Source: Paguma larvata (lineage: Eukaryota > Chordata > Mammalia > Carnivora > Viverridae). From it: a stretch of DNA of 64,000 bases. Of the stretch, positions 1 through 11,789 are shown piece by piece; the first letter of the stretch is position 1; each line of letters opens with the position of its first letter. The notes below the pieces were generated by a model that saw only the letters and a program-made list of their open reading frames with translations, was not told where the DNA came from and searched no databases. A program made the translations under genes and the position numbers. The stretch covers positions 13,497,370-13,561,369 of the forward strand of contig CM057831.1 in the NCBI GenBank assembly GCA_030068075.1. Direction: 5' to 3'.

Positions 1-205
1 CAAGGCCAAGGCGGGAGCCCTGGCACCACGGAGTTCAGTGGGCCATTTACTGAGCACATCCTATGTGCTATTTCCTGGGCTGGCCCCTGAGAGTATAAAG
101 ACAGGGGCTTCACAGAGCTCATGGGCTGGTGGGGAGGGAGAGGCAGGCAGATATTGACGCCAAAATGTGACACATGTGTTTAAAAAAAAAAAAAAGTAAC
201 ACAGC

Positions 206-330
206 GGGGTACCTGGGTGGCTCAGTTGGTTAAGCATCTGATTCTTGATTTTGGCTCAGGTCACGATCTCATGGTTGTAAGTTCGAGCCCCATGTCAAGC
301 TCTGCTGTGATGGCCTGGAGCCTGCTTGGG

Positions 331-370
<40 letters not shown>

Positions 371-390
371 GTTTTAAATAAACTTAAAAG
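206..390 (+). mobile_element. Can-SINE (felid type), complete
   Basis: The copy starts with the tRNA-like head (A-box region ggctcagttggttaagc), has the B-box-like gttcgagcccc, then a long CT microsatellite and an aaataaac tail. An A-rich target-site duplication ending in agtaacaca flanks it (about 188-201 and 391-404). These RNA polymerase III-derived retroposons are mobilised by LINE-1 and encode no protein. Confidence 0.93.
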
Positions 391-609
391 AAAAAAGTAA
401 CACATCATGCATGCTCCACATTCTTGCCCTGCTGAAGCTCTTCCAGAATCTTCAGTGGCGACCCTCCAACCTTACTTCCGGTCATCATACATAGTCTTCC
501 TTAGGCTGGGAATCCTTTTTCTCCCCATGTCTTGCTTAAACACACTCCCTCAGAGACTCTGTCTTATCCACAATTCTCGCTCCCCAGCTGTCCTCTCTAG
601 GAGCTTATA

Positions 610-954
610 CAGTCGATCCTCGAACAATGCAGGTTTGAACTGTGCGGGTCCACTTATATGTAGATTTTTTTTTCAGTAAGTACAGTAGCATAAATGTATT
701 TTCTCTTCCTCACGATTTTTTTAACAACATTTTCTTTCCCCTAGCTGGCTTCATTGTAAGAATACACTATGGAATACATGCAACATACAAAATACGTATG
801 AATCGACTCTTTATGCTTTCGGTACAGCTCCCAGTCAACAGTAGGCTATTGGTAGTTAAGTTCTTGGGGGTGGGGGCATGTCAAAAGTTATATGCAGATT
901 TTCCACTGCATGGGAGTTGGTACCCCAACTCCTGCATTGTTCAAGGATCAACTG
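610..954. mobile_element. Tigger2-like non-autonomous DNA transposon (MITE)
   Basis: The element starts cagtcgatcctcgaacaatg and ends cattgttcaaggatcaactg, which are inverted copies of each other. TA dinucleotides flank it (608-609, 955-956), the target duplication of pogo/Tc1-mariner elements. The interior matches the well-known short Tigger2 derivative as I recall it and has no transposase ORF. At 345 bp it is shorter than the usual ~430 bp. Open frames across it are incidental. Confidence 0.88.
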
Positions 955-959
955 TACTC

Positions 960-1095
960 TTAAGTTTCATGGAAGTGGGACGGTTTCATTGACCACCATA
1001 TACCCAAAGCCTAGCCAACTGTTGCTTCAGCACCTCAGGCATAGAAAGAGCTCAGTGAGTATGTGCGAATGAATGAAAGAACAAACGAATGAACG
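960..1095 (+). mobile_element. L2-like LINE 3' end remnant
   Basis: The stretch ending in gagctcagtgagtatgtgcgaatgaatgaaagaa resembles the L2 3' terminus (gctcaataaatatttgttgaatgaatgaa type). It is old and diverged and directly abuts the Tigger2-like element. Confidence 0.45.
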
Positions 1096-2261
1096 CACTG
1101 AATGTAGGATTGTCTCCTATGAGTCTACAGCCTCGTCTGTAATATTTAGAGAACCTTGGCAAACCTGGGTGATCGAATCCGGTGGATAGAGGACAGCAGC
1201 ATAAAGGTCCGGGAAGCACAGAGTTAAAGCCGAAAGAGCAGTGACATTCGGTCTACAAAGGATTATTCTATTGGGACAGCAGCAGCACAGGGGACAGAGC
1301 CCAACTCATTGGGGCGAGGACTGGTGGAGACAAGGTACGCCATCGGGGCCCCAGCCTGGTCTGTGAAGGATCAAGATGGCCCACGATAGCCCAATGATAC
1401 AGACCATGACGACCGCATGCCGTGGCTGGAAGCACAGGAAACTATCTGGCTAGCTCCTTGTTCTAAAATACCCCTAAACACGGCGCTTAGCCTGCGGTAG
1501 GTACTCACTGGAGTTAGCTCCCTCCTTCCATCCTGAGGAATGGGATGGACTGTAACTGCCTGGAGGGGGACAGGTCTGGGAAAAGAAAGGACCAAAGACA
1601 GCAGGAGGCCTTGTCACCATCCGGAGCTTTTCTGCAAAGATGCTCGCTCTTGCCCCTCAGGCCCAACCTCATCCTAACGTAGGGTTGTAATGACCCCCCC
1701 CAACCCCGCTCACCTCATTGGACAAGGTAATTGAACCTCAACTCCCACACTTGCCAGACAGGACTAGCCATGCCTTTGTTGGAGAACGGCTGTGGCACAA
1801 GGCTCGTCATCCAGCAGGTGCCCTGCCGATGGCAGTCCCCAGGTTGTATCTGGCTGGTTAAGGAAGCAGGCTTGTCTTTGGGATCCTCACTCCTTTCATC
1901 CTGGGCGCTTCCTCCACCTCCTGGTGTCCGCGCTCCCTTTGTCTGCCTCCCAGATGGCCTCTTTTTTATGTTGCCAAAAGCCCCCCCTCTCGCTCCCACA
2001 GGGCCCCTGTCCCCAAATCACCTCTTGCCTCTCTTCCTCTTAAGTATTCTGGATACTTGTTGAATTTGATCTCAGGTGCTAGGTCTCTGTGATCTCACAT
2101 CAAGGCCCAAGTGCTCTTGAAAAGAAGATCCTTGATCACACAGCTGTCTGTTTCCGGGGGTTCCCGAGCTGCTGATCTCTGGCGGCAAAACACATGAGCG
2201 AGCCCGCGAGCTCGGGCAGAGGCGCTTTCATGACCCCCTTTTAATTGGACTGAGAAGATTG
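1096..2261. other. Unassigned intergenic sequence
   Basis: No repeat family, exon or RNA gene was recognised. Open frames on both strands near 1371-2063 have no family resemblance, no splice context and no sign of coding, so I treat them as chance. Confidence 0.6.
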
Positions 2262-2368
2262 CACTAAGGTTCTCAAACCTGTCTGTGCGGCCAGAAAACC
2301 CAGAGAGCTCCTAAGAAAATACAGATTCTTACTCAGAATCTCCAGGGAGGATGACGAAACCAGGTGGT
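2262..2368 (+). mobile_element. MER5A-like hAT (Charlie-group) MITE fragment
   Basis: The order ggttctcaaacctgtctgtg ... acagattcttactcagaatc ... ccagggagga ... aggtggtgattt follows the MER5A consensus pattern (tggttctcaaa ... tgcaaattctcgg ... caggtgattctg). The terminal inverted repeat at the right end is lost or separated by the SINE that follows. Confidence 0.55.
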
Positions 2369-2384
2369 GATTTCATTTGCTCTT

Positions 2385-2583
2385 TTCTTGTTGTTTATTC
2401 ATTTATTTGGAGAGAGAGAGAGACAATGCAGGAAGGGCTGAGAGAGAGGAAGAGATCCCCAAGCAGGCTCCACACTGTCACCACGGAGCCCAACGCGGGG
2501 CTCAGACTCACCAACCACAAGATCGTGACCTGAGCCGAAACTGAGAGTCAGACGTCTAATCGATAGAGCCACCCAGGGGCCCC
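2385..2583 (-). mobile_element. Can-SINE, complete, minus
   Basis: It reads as the reverse complement, from attcatttatttgg through a GA-rich body to gagccacccaggggcccc. A 17-bp duplication with one mismatch, tga(t/c)ttcatttgctctt, lies at 2368-2384 and 2584-2600, so both insertion ends are known. Confidence 0.93.
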
Positions 2584-2904
2584 TGACTTCATTTGCTCTT
2601 AAAGTTGAGTAGATACAGGGCCACTCTGAGTAGGGGTGCCCTCCTTCCTTACCAAGTATGGGGGCTGTGAAGGCACAGCGAGGGTGCCCCATGACCCGGA
2701 GAAGCGGCTGCCAGCACCAGCCTGGTGTCCTGGCTGATGTCTTTCCCTCCCACCTCTTCCTTGGTCTCCAAGGCCCCTGCCCTGTTGTTGAAGGAAACCA
2801 CCAGCTCCCCCCCACCCCCCATCCCGCTATCACCATAGTATCTGCTGCAAAACCCCCGCCCCACCCAAAATAAATGCAGGCAGCTTCTACTGAATGCAAC
2901 ACCA

Positions 2905-3090
2905 GCTATTACATATTTATCATTTCCCTGAATCATCCCAACCATATGAGACAGTTACCATTATTATCGCCCTTCTACAGACAAGGAAACCAAAACTGAA
3001 ATTAAGTATATGCCTGTGGGCATGAAGCTAGGGTATGGCAGAACTTGAACCTAGGGAAGTCCAAGTTCAGAACTGTAATTCCTACCTCCT
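2905..3090 (-). mobile_element. MIR SINE remnant, minus
   Basis: The reverse MIR core is visible: accattattatcgcccttctacagacaaggaaacc, then a diverged gaacttgaacctaggg block. It is an ancient mammalian-wide repeat. Confidence 0.7.
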
Positions 3091-3108
3091 GTGCTTTGTT
3101 GTCTTTAT

Positions 3109-3323
3109 TTTTTTAAAGTTTATTTATTTATTTTTAGAGAGAGAGAGTGCACGAGTGGGCAGAAGGGGCAGAGAGAGAGAGAAAGAGAGAGAGAATCCAA
3201 GCAGGCTCTGAGCTGTCAACACAGAGCCTGTCTTGGGGCTCGAACCCACAAACCGTGAGATCGTGACCTGAGCCAAAAATCAAAAGTCAGACTGCTAAAC
3301 CAACAGAGCCACCCAGGTGCCCC
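3109..3323 (-). mobile_element. Can-SINE, minus
   Basis: The reverse-complement head gagccacccaggtgcccc is at the right end, and the tail sequence aaagtttatttatttatttt is at the left. An imperfect ctttgt-n-cttta duplication flanks the copy. Confidence 0.92.
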
Positions 3324-3774
3324 ACTTTGTGCCTTTATATTCTCGGTCACTAGGCTTCACAGTGTGTCTCCTTTGTACCGCAGACAACCGATTCAGTGTC
3401 TTTAGGAAATTTAACGCATTCTGCCCCATGATAGCTGGAGATGGATAGGCACCTGGTGATCGGCAGCTTGGAGACCCTCGCTCTAGCGCAGAATCACAGC
3501 CTCCCTTTCTCTGTAGGGAGGCTTCAGGTCACTGAGTCACAGGTGCTGTCTTCCTGGGCTCTTGAAAGAAGGCCACTGACGTGGCTCCCTCAGGCTACCA
3601 GCCAGCCAAGGAGCCACCTGCCTTCACGGTATAATGCCTAGGGCCCTAATCCTCTAACACAGCAGTCAAATCAAATCATAAAAACCATACACGGTAGTAG
3701 ACACTCTGTACTTCCTTGGTCCAGCTGTAGAAAGACCTCGAAGAGGGTACGGACTATCAACTATACTTCTCGCG
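3324..3774. other. Unassigned intergenic sequence
   Basis: Nothing recognisable was seen apart from a single short open frame (3441-3641) that has no homology I know of. Confidence 0.5.
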
Positions 3775-3930
3775 TGGCGCTTCTCAACCCCGGATGCACT
3801 TTCCAAGCGCCTGGGAAGCTTTTAAATGTCAATGCCTGTGCGCTATCACCCAAACTTTCTGATTTAACTGGAATGAGATGCCCCCCAAACTCCCTAGGGA
3901 TTCTATCAGGCAGCCAGGATGTTGTTGTTC
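3775..3930 (+). mobile_element. MER5A-like hAT MITE
   Basis: The series gcttctcaaccccggatgca ... gcgcctgggaagcttttaaa ... caaactttctgatttaactg resembles MER5A (ggttctcaaa ... cacctgggaacttgttagaa ... gactcagaaact). It is diverged. Confidence 0.55.
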
Positions 3931-4030
3931 TGGCTCTTAGAATGTCTTAAACTTCAGGAGTGGTTTTTCGTCTCCCCTTAAGAAACTGAGATAGCCCTGC
4001 CCCAGGGAGGGGAGGCCGGTGCTCATTTTG

Positions 4031-4257
4031 AATTTTTTTGGTAACGTTTATTTGATGTTTATTTATTTTTGAGAAAGAGAGACAGAGCACGAGTCGGGGA
4101 GGGGCAGAGAGCGAGGGAGATACAATCCGAAGCAGGCTCCAGGCTCCCAGCTGTCCGCACAGAGCCCGACACGACACGGGGCTCGAACCAACGAACTGTG
4201 AGATCATGAGCTGAGCCGAAGTTGGACGCGCAACCACCTGAGCCGCCCAGATGGCCC
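4031..4257 (-). mobile_element. Can-SINE, minus
   Basis: The tail side reads gtttatttgatgtttatttattt, and the head reads ctgagccgcccagatggccc, with several substitutions. No clear target duplication was found, which suggests an older copy. Confidence 0.9.
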
Positions 4258-4787
4258 AGCCCTTGCTCCTTCTGAATGGATGTTGTTTCTCTTTCCCTTC
4301 CCCATGTAATTCATTGGTCCTCCTGGAAAGACTTCGATCACCCCCAATGAAGAGACCTGTCTCGAAAATCTTTAGCAGGTCTCTCTCTCTCTGTGTCTCT
4401 CTCTCTCTCTCATACCTCATCGCTCTGCCTCACAACACTTGGAGTCTAACAATCCTTCCTCACATCCAAATGCCTCCTACTGCAATCAAACTACGGTTTT
4501 CTTATTTGCCCTTGTAACAAAGGACAGCTTGCTCACTTGCGCCAAGCTCTTGAGGACTGATTGGTGAGGAGGCTGGCAATAGAGGGTAAATGCGGAATTG
4601 TCTGACCTTGATTTTCCATCAACCCTCAGGTACAATTCGTCTCTTCCTCCAGGACCCCAATGAGCTAAAAAGAAGGGCATTCCGGTTGAGGGGCCTCGGT
4701 TTAATTCCCGGGATGAATAATGATGACTTGGGGTTTCTTGGTTATTTTTAGTCTTCCCATTTCTTCGAGTATAAAAGCAGACAAAAT
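4258..4787. other. Unassigned sequence with a CT-rich tract
   Basis: Contains a short (CT)n/CTGT tract at about 4380-4410. No gene or repeat family was recognised. Confidence 0.5.
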
Positions 4788-4797
4788 TGTGCTGAGG

Positions 4798-4926
4798 GGC
4801 ACCTGCGTGGCTCAGTCGGTTGAGTGTCTGACTCTTGATCTCAGCTCAGGGCTTGATCTCGGGGTCGTGAGTTCAAGCCCCACGCTGGGCTCCATGCTGG
4901 GGGCTGGAGCCTACGTTGAAAAAAAG
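4798..4926 (+). mobile_element. Short Can-SINE lacking the CT-rich part
   Basis: The tRNA-related head and central part are present, but the copy jumps from ctggagcctacgttg straight to a short A run. Perfect 10-bp duplications tgtgctgagg (4788-4797 and 4927-4936) show that it inserted in this short form rather than being deleted later. Confidence 0.9.
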
Positions 4927-4936
4927 TGTGCTGAGG

Positions 4937-7649
4937 AAAGGCCCCATCTAACAAACAGCTCATTCTTCTTTGCTCTCGTTTCTACCGCTCCTCCCCCAGA
5001 ACCTGAGTGCCCTTGGACCAATAGTCGCACCTGAGTTCGTGAAGCAAAAGGAAGGAAAGATAAAGCCAGTGTGTGAACTGGCTCTTTTCTGTAACCTACA
5101 GAAACTAGGACAACAGCAGCACGAGGCTGCTGCATTTAATGTCCGTGGACTGGTTCCAAGCGACAAGTTTATGGGTTGATAAACTGCACGGAGGTAGTCA
5201 CCCGAGAATCTTAGGGGACTTACCTCAAGGGTCATGTTCCCGTTTGTTTGTGGCTGGGCAGACTGTGGTCACTGCTTCATAGCCACCCCCGGCGCTTGGA
5301 GGAAAAAGAGTATCCTACCTGCTCGGCGACTAATTGGTTGAAAATGAGTCTGCAATCTGTTGAGCGGAATGTCTCCCTTCCTCCCCCCCACCCCCACAAC
5401 CCCCTCTTGCCCTCCTACCATGCTGTTAGAGTTATGAATGTCTCTTTCCAGTTTCCCCACTGGGATAGCAAGGCTCTCAATGTTGTCTTCGGCAAATTAC
5501 CAAAATAGAATTTATGATTCATGGACCCAAATTATATTCCCACTGAAGATATCTGCAGAAATGTTGTTCGACAATGGCTTGCTGAGTTTACAGAAAACAT
5601 CCATCCCTCCCTGGAGTTCGCCCTCCCCGACAAGGCTAACCGAGGTGCAAATTAAATCCTATCAGCCGGAAGTCCTTGACGAAGAACAGCCTGGTCTTGG
5701 CAACTCGATGAGTATTTTCAGAGAGCTTTGAGAGAGCAAGGTGGTCAGGCTTTTTCTACGGGTTCCTGCAGCTAAATCCCAAGGCGTATATGAAAGTCCT
5801 CTCTGTACGGACCGTGGCCTCTCTTCTTAAACTACAACTCTGACCTTAAGACCTCGCGCTTGCCCTGTGCTCTGAGCGCCTGAAGGCATCGCAGACATTT
5901 TTCTCAGCAGGTGCACTTAACGCATGCCTCTTGCTTCGATGGTCCTCGCTCATGATCTTAAAGAGGAAGCGACGTAACCCAAAAAGTTAAGAAACCAAAC
6001 TTACGTTACTTTCCTTACTACATGAACTTTCTTCCCCGGTGACTTTTGCTTTTGTGAACTCATCTCAGAATGAAATAAAGGTTAAGACCTCAGTTTGTCA
6101 GTTCACAGTCTGTTAGGCAGGGCTAGACAGAGTCCCTGCAAAGCAAAAGAGAAGGATGGAAGACGGAACGGGCCCCCTCCACCCGTCCGTCTCGCCCAGC
6201 GAATGCTGCTCGAAACGCCAGAAGGAATGCACAGGGCTGCTATTTGAGGACCCTAAAAAAGAAGCGATAGCAGGTGGATTGGGAAAGCCCAGAATTCGAA
6301 GTGCCACAGACCCCGCATTGACTGCTCTACCCCCACTCCCCCCGTCCCCCACTTTCTCCCCTTGATGTTTCCTGGCTTGGACTCCAGGCAGCCCCCAAAT
6401 TGGAAGCAAGTACCAGTTATGGATGGAGAGAATTCCAGGAGAAGCCCTCCACTTCTGGCTCTACTAGCAGAAAGGGGATTCTGGATGCCTAGTGGAAGTG
6501 GAGAAAAGACAGGTTCTGGAGGCAATGGCAGCAACGGCGCCCACGGATACCTCAGACTCTCTTCCCTCTGAGTTCCTTGGTCTCTTCTCTCCTTTCCCCC
6601 TCTTCCTCATCTCCCCACATCCCTTTTGTATCCAACTCAGTAAGACAAAACGCTGGTCATTAATCAAAATCTTTACACCAGTAACTGCTCAGGCCTGTGT
6701 TTGGAGCCCCAGATCAGGAAGTTCTGTGTCAACTCTCAGGACAGAGAATATATATATAAGACTAAAGATGGTTCCGGTTGCGTTGGGCTTAAGCATGGAT
6801 TGATACTTAGAGAAAGGAACTTCAGAAAGGGGGGTTTGTTCCCTCTGAAGTATTTACCGAAAATTCCTTAATCCATGAAAGCATTTTCATGTGAATCCTT
6901 TATTCGTGTATTCCTTCACGGCAGTGGCATACTTTCAAAGCATGAAGGATGATTACAAGTCGCTGGGGGCAAATATTCTAATATAGGTTCAGGGCATCGA
7001 AAAATATAAGAACATTGCTGTGCCCCTCCATCATGCAAGAGGCATCTTTCTATATCTAGATATCACTTCATTTCAGGATGGTAACTGACGTATTATCATG
7101 AATTTACCACGCACTTACTGAGAACCAACTATGTGCAAAGCGCTGTTCAGACTTTGAGAAACAGATTTTGACTTTTAAAAGAGGATTTATTTGCATAGCT
7201 GCATCCTGAAATAGCAAAGCGTTACTGTCTGCTTCTCTCGAATCCTGGTTGGAGGTTGGACATTAAACGCATAATGCATTGACATTAAATTTACAGGTTT
7301 ACAGATTTACAGAAAAATCTGTCTTCCCTCCATAAAGGGGCAAGTTAGGTCAAGCAGAGAGTAGCCACCCCTGACGGTGCACCCCCCCAGAATCAACGAC
7401 TCCCTTTGCGGTCAGACATAGACCCCACCTGAGACCCCTTGAATGACCACATATGTGCATGTGACCGTGGCCACCAACGCTGAGGACACTGAGGGGGTGA
7501 GGAGGCCTAGTTTCCCCTAAGGAAAGCAGAGCTTCCCAGATTGATCCTGGATTTCAAGACCAGGGGCACCCGAATCTACCTCCCTCCCCCTTTCCGGACA
7601 CCACCCGATGGCCTCAGCGTACACAACTCCCTTGAGAAAGCAGCTGCTT
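4937..7649. other. Long unassigned intergenic block
   Basis: A 2.7-kb stretch free of Can-SINEs. A weak L2/MIR-like piece may lie near 7085-7165 (cacttactgagaaccaactatgtgc). The open frames here overlap on both strands without coding signs. Lack of recent insertions is compatible with constraint but does not prove it. Confidence 0.5.
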
Positions 7650-7843
7650 CGGGTGCCTGGGTGGTTCAGTCAGTTAAGCATCCGACTTCAGCTCAGGTCA
7701 TGATCTCATGGTTTGTGGGTTTGAGCCCCATGTTGGGTTCTGTGCTGACAGCTCGGAGCCTGGAGCCTGCTACGGATTCTGTCTCCCTCTCTCTCTCTGC
7801 CCGTCCCCTGCTCGCACTCTCTCTCTCTAAATCAATCGATCAG
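7650..7843 (+). mobile_element. Can-SINE
   Basis: Head gtgcctgggtggttcagtca, B-box-like gtttgagcccc, then a CT tract and a short aaatcaatcgat tail without a long A run. A cagctgct duplication is seen on both sides. Confidence 0.92.
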
Positions 7844-8319
7844 CTGCTCTTCCTTGGGTGTGACCACCTCGTGGCAGCAATTCCTACCTGCCTGGGACCG
7901 CGGTCCTGCCTTGTATCCGCTATCCCTCTTCAGACTAGCTTCCTTGCCAGCCTGACCCATCCCGGGGCCTCCTCTAGGGAGCCATGATGGCCTGTGTATA
8001 TCCACATAAGACAGAAAGGGAGAACTGCACTTGTCCTCGGCTCGGCACTGCCGTTACCCCATGTTTCTCCGCAGACGGCCACTGCAGAGTCACCTTCAGG
8101 GACCCTGTCGGAACCCGGACTGACCAGGATCCAGGAGGGGCTAGAGCTTCACCTCTGAAGCCTTCAAAGCCAGAGAGAATGTGAAGTCTTTTCCATGCCC
8201 GAGCGTCAGGCTGAGAGGGTGCCAGAACATGTGGTGTGTCCCACACGGCGAGTCTGTAAGGCCTGAGCTTCCTGGTTTCTAAATGCGGTCATGTCGATCT
8301 GCACCGTTGCCTTGGTAGA
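7844..8319. other. Unassigned intergenic sequence
   Basis: No recognisable repeat or gene. Open frames on both strands are unremarkable. Confidence 0.5.
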
Positions 8320-8505
8320 GTTCCCAGTCCTGACAAGGCTTCTGAGTTACCCAGGAGCTTGTTAGAGATTCCAGACAGGCTGGTTCCTTGGGTCCCTGAG
8401 GTGCGGCCCAACAAAATGGGTTTTTTGTTTTTCTTTTTTTTAACAACACTCAGGGGTGATTCTGAGGCCGCATGAGCCGGCATTTGGAAACGACTGGTGT
8501 CCATC
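8320..8505 (+). mobile_element. MER5A-like hAT MITE with poly-T insertion
   Basis: The pieces gagttacccaggagcttgttagagattcc and ggggtgattctgaggccgca follow the MER5A order. A T-rich run (about 8420-8440) interrupts it. Confidence 0.62.
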
Positions 8506-9164
8506 ATCGCCCCTGGACACATTAAGATACGAACTGATTTGGCCTCCCTGACTCTCCGATGGTGACTGTGGCATTTAGACTTCCCCGAAGGGTCCCGGGA
8601 TCCCTAAGTGTCTGGTTTGCCGTGGCCGTGGTCCCGAAGTTTTGTCAGAACTCCGGTTCTGCACATCTCTAACTTGCGTCCAGGACAGAAAGTGCTGAGG
8701 GACGCAAAGCAGAACGAAGTAATGTGGGAAAGCTCTCAAGCACAGAGAGATGCTTGAGCAACCTGGCGCTCCCCTAAACACTTCTCAACGGCCCTTTAAA
8801 AATGCAACATTGCCGACTGTATTTTTAATTGTATCCTGCTCTCTCCCTGGCTCCCCACTCTCCCCAGCGGAGGTCACTGAGGACACAAAGTTCCCAAAAT
8901 GCTGGGCACAGGCCAAGTGCAATGTCTTCATGGAATGTTCTGTTTGTTTTCCATGTGGCAAGGTTACAAACTGAGACAAAGACTCCAATCAGAAGGTAAT
9001 AGAGCAGCCATTGTCACCAATCCATTCACAGAGCCAGATTCTGGACTCCATCGCTGTGCCCGCTCAAGTCCTCCAGGGCTGAGGTCACACAATAGCAGAA
9101 GACAGGAATCCAATGAGGTGGCTGTCTGTAGGGGACTGGGGACAGGAGTTCCGAGAGGGCCGCA

Positions 9165-9425
9165 CAATGGAAAATTATGCAGCCCTAACAAAAGAATGAG
9201 AAAGTGTTATTGCCCTGATGTGGAAAGCTCTTTGCAAGTGTAATGTTCATTGAAATAAATAAAAGCAAAATGCAGAAGCGAAGAGTGATGTATGGATGTA
9301 TTTGTTTATATCTGATTATATGTGTATTTCTGGGAGGACATGCTTAAAAAATAACACTGTTTGCCTTTGGGGCGATCCTAAGTGTGGCAGATGGGGAGGG
9401 GAGTGTGTGAGGGAGGATTTGCATG
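9165..9425 (+). mobile_element. Old LINE-1 (L1M) 3' UTR fragment
   Basis: The text aatggaaaattatgcagccctaac, then gaatgag, gatgtggaaagctc and a ttgcctttggggcgat block, matches the typical L1M 3' end (ggaatactatgcagccataaaaaagaatgag ...). Confidence 0.7.
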
Positions 9426-9528
9426 TACTCTTTTTTTAAATTAGAGTATAATTAAGATACAATGTTACATTAGCTTCAGGTGTACAATCTGTGCTTCACC
9501 AATTCTGTGCATTTCTCGGTGTACTCTT

Positions 9529-9730
9529 TCTTAATGTTTCTTTATTTTGGAGTGAGAGAGCGTGAGTGCACGTGAGCAGGGGAGGGGCAGGGACAGAGGG
9601 GGATAGAGGCTCCGAAGCAGTCGCCAGTGGTGAGTCCCAGTGTGGCGCTTGAACTCCCGAGCCGTGAGATCATAACCTGAGCCCAAGTAGGGGGCTCAAC
9701 GGACTGAGCCACCCAGGTGCCCCAGGAGAG
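9529..9730 (-). mobile_element. Can-SINE, minus, inside the L1
   Basis: Perfect 10-bp duplication gtgtactctt at 9519-9528 and 9731-9740. The head gagccacccaggtgcccc is at the right end. Confidence 0.94.
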
Positions 9731-9813
9731 GTGTACTCTTAATCCCCCAATCATCCTGCCTGCCTCCCCTCTGGCAGCCACCAGTTTGTTCTTGGTATTT
9801 AAGAGTCTGGTTT

Positions 9814-10027
9814 GGGGGCGCCTGGGTGGCTCAGTCGGTTAAGCAGCCGACTTCGGCTCAGGTCACGATCGCACGGTCTGCGAGTTCAAGCCCTGCGTTG
9901 GGCTCTGTGCTAGCGGCTCAGAGCCTGGAGCCTGCTTCAGATTCTGTGTCTCCCTCTCTCTCTGCCCTTCCCTTGTTCACGCTCTGTCTCTATGTCTCTC
10001 AAAAATAAAATAAAAATGCTAGAAAAA
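9814..10027 (+). mobile_element. Can-SINE, complete, inside the L1
   Basis: Near-consensus head gggcgcctgggtggctcagt. Flanked by aagagtct(g/t)gttt (9801-9813 and 10028-10040, one mismatch). Low divergence suggests a comparatively young insertion. Confidence 0.95.
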
Positions 10028-10110
10028 AAGAGTCTTGTTTTTTGTTTGTCCTTTTTTTTAAAAAAAAAAATTTGTTCCTTCGTTTGGTTCCTTCCACAGA
10101 TGAGGGAAGA

Positions 10111-10559
10111 CAACTCTTAAGTACCCACACTGATTGCCGAACAGGTAATCCGAATGAAGCTACGTGTAAAAGTATTTATATTGAGTTTTAGTTCGATTTT
10201 ACTTTATTACATATATAGTTTTTTGCCACAAATTCGTCTCTCTAATCATGTTTTGCTCACCCTAATTTTAGACCAAGTCTGAGTTATATGAACACACACC
10301 AGCTGGACAGTGGGAGGAACCAGCTAAGAAGCCAGTCTGGGAAAGAACATTTGCCTTGGGTGACTGATGCGCAAATAATGAAGAATGGCTATGGTTTGCA
10401 GGCCAGTCGTCTCCCGAAGGTTGACAGCGTTAAGGTCATGACCCACTAGTAGTGTGCCCTGGAATTTGCATACTCTTACTAACAGTCAAAGAGTCTGAGT
10501 CAATCTAAAATTCTGGCAGTTGCTTGCACAAATGGCCCCGGTTATTCTGCCCCAAGCAC
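10111..10559. other. Unassigned intergenic sequence
   Basis: AT-rich in the first half. No gene or repeat family was recognised. Confidence 0.5.
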
Positions 10560-10990
10560 TCATGCACTTACTCTTTGACTTGTAACTCTTCCTTCAAGCA
10601 ATAGAACCTATTTCCTCACTTCTTGACCCTGGACTGGCCTGTGGACTAGTTCGCGTCAATAAAACGAAGCAAAAGTAGTATTGCGCCATACCCCAGCCTA
10701 GGCATCAGGAGGCCTTGCATGCTTTGCTCCCTCTCTCAGAGCACCGCCTTGGACGTGAGCCCAAACCTGGGCTGGCTGCCGGGGTGACGGCCCAGAGCTG
10801 GGGTTCCAGGTATGCAGGAAGGCCCAGGCAAGATCAACAAAGCCAATCTGCCAACTGAGGGCAGACACGTGGGAATCAACCTGGGATCCAGACTGTCCAG
10901 CTCAACGCTCATGAGTTGGATACGAGCTCATTGTTTCAAGCCACTGAGTTTTCTGGTTGTTTCTTACATAGCCTTATCGGGGCAGCAGGT
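10560..10990 (+). mobile_element. MLT1-like (MaLR) LTR, diverged
   Basis: The right part reads caagccactgagttttctgg ... ttacatagccttatcggggcag, resembling the MLT1 3' end (aagccactaagttttggggt ... ttacgcagcaatag). The upstream portion has the expected composition but is too diverged to set the left boundary. Confidence 0.55.
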
Positions 10991-11214
10991 GACTGGTAGA
11001 GAACTCCTTTGCTGTCCTGGCTTTGCTTCCTTTCCATCTCTAGTAGGTTCCTGTTACTTTTATGATTGGAAAAGATAGAATAAAATAGGCAGACAGGGAA
11101 AGGCTGGAAGCTGAGCTCCCTGGGCGGGGGGAAAAACACATATTTTGGAACGATGCTGGGAGCATCGGACCACAGCAAACCCCCTGGGGCTTAAGGTTCC
11201 TCTTAAGAAGGTAA

Positions 11215-11645
11215 CAGACCCCACCACCTCCCCTTCAGGTTTCCCTCAGGAATTTGACGCTCAAGCCACCTGACTAAAAAAAGTAAACCATCAAACTTAC
11301 GTTATATGAGGGACAGCAGGACCCGTCTGACTCCTAGGACACCGTGGAATGGAGCCATTTAGGAATTCACAACCCAGCATCTAGAGCTATCCCGCCAGGA
11401 AGGGTAGAGCCTGAGAAAGAACGAGGGGGAAGGGAGGGAAGGCTGACCGGAACCTTATAAAACAAGGACCCTTGCCTATAGTCCGCAGGTATTCACCTTC
11501 GGACGCCCCCTCTCTGTAGAGAGAGCTTTCCTACTATTCTTATCTTCTAATTTTCTACTCCCATAAACTTTGTCTGCTGCTCATTTTGTGTCCACCTCCT
11601 CATTCTTCGAAGAGGCAAGACCACACACCCCGGGTGTTGATGTGA
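11215..11645 (+). mobile_element. Solo LTR, class I (gamma-type) endogenous retrovirus
   Basis: A TATA-like ccttataaaa (about 11451) is followed by a region resembling a gammaretroviral R-U5: ttcggacgccccctctctgt, then gagagctttcctactattct and a cataaactttgtctgctgct block. No gag, pol or env follows, so this is a recombined solo LTR or a truncated end. Boundaries are approximate and the family name is not assigned. Confidence 0.6.
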
Positions 11646-11789
11646 CAATTCCTGGGACGTGTTCTCATGACCCACTCCTAAGTCTCCAGGAAGGCTCGGC
11701 TCGTGGAAGAGCAGCCACCACGTGTCAGATCTGTAAGGCACAGTCCCTGGCCTCAAGGCACTGACAGTCGGGTTGATGAGGTTTCGGGG

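Larger units (their letters stand above)
9426..10110 (-). mobile_element. LINE-1 3' UTR fragment, minus, split by two SINEs
   Basis: L1 antisense text continues across both insertions. It reads agagtataattaagatacaatgttac ... ttcaggtgtacaa at 9436-9490, then tcccctctggcagccaccagtttgttc at 9758-9793, and a T-rich remnant after 10040. Removing the two SINEs restores a contiguous L1 segment. Confidence 0.7.
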
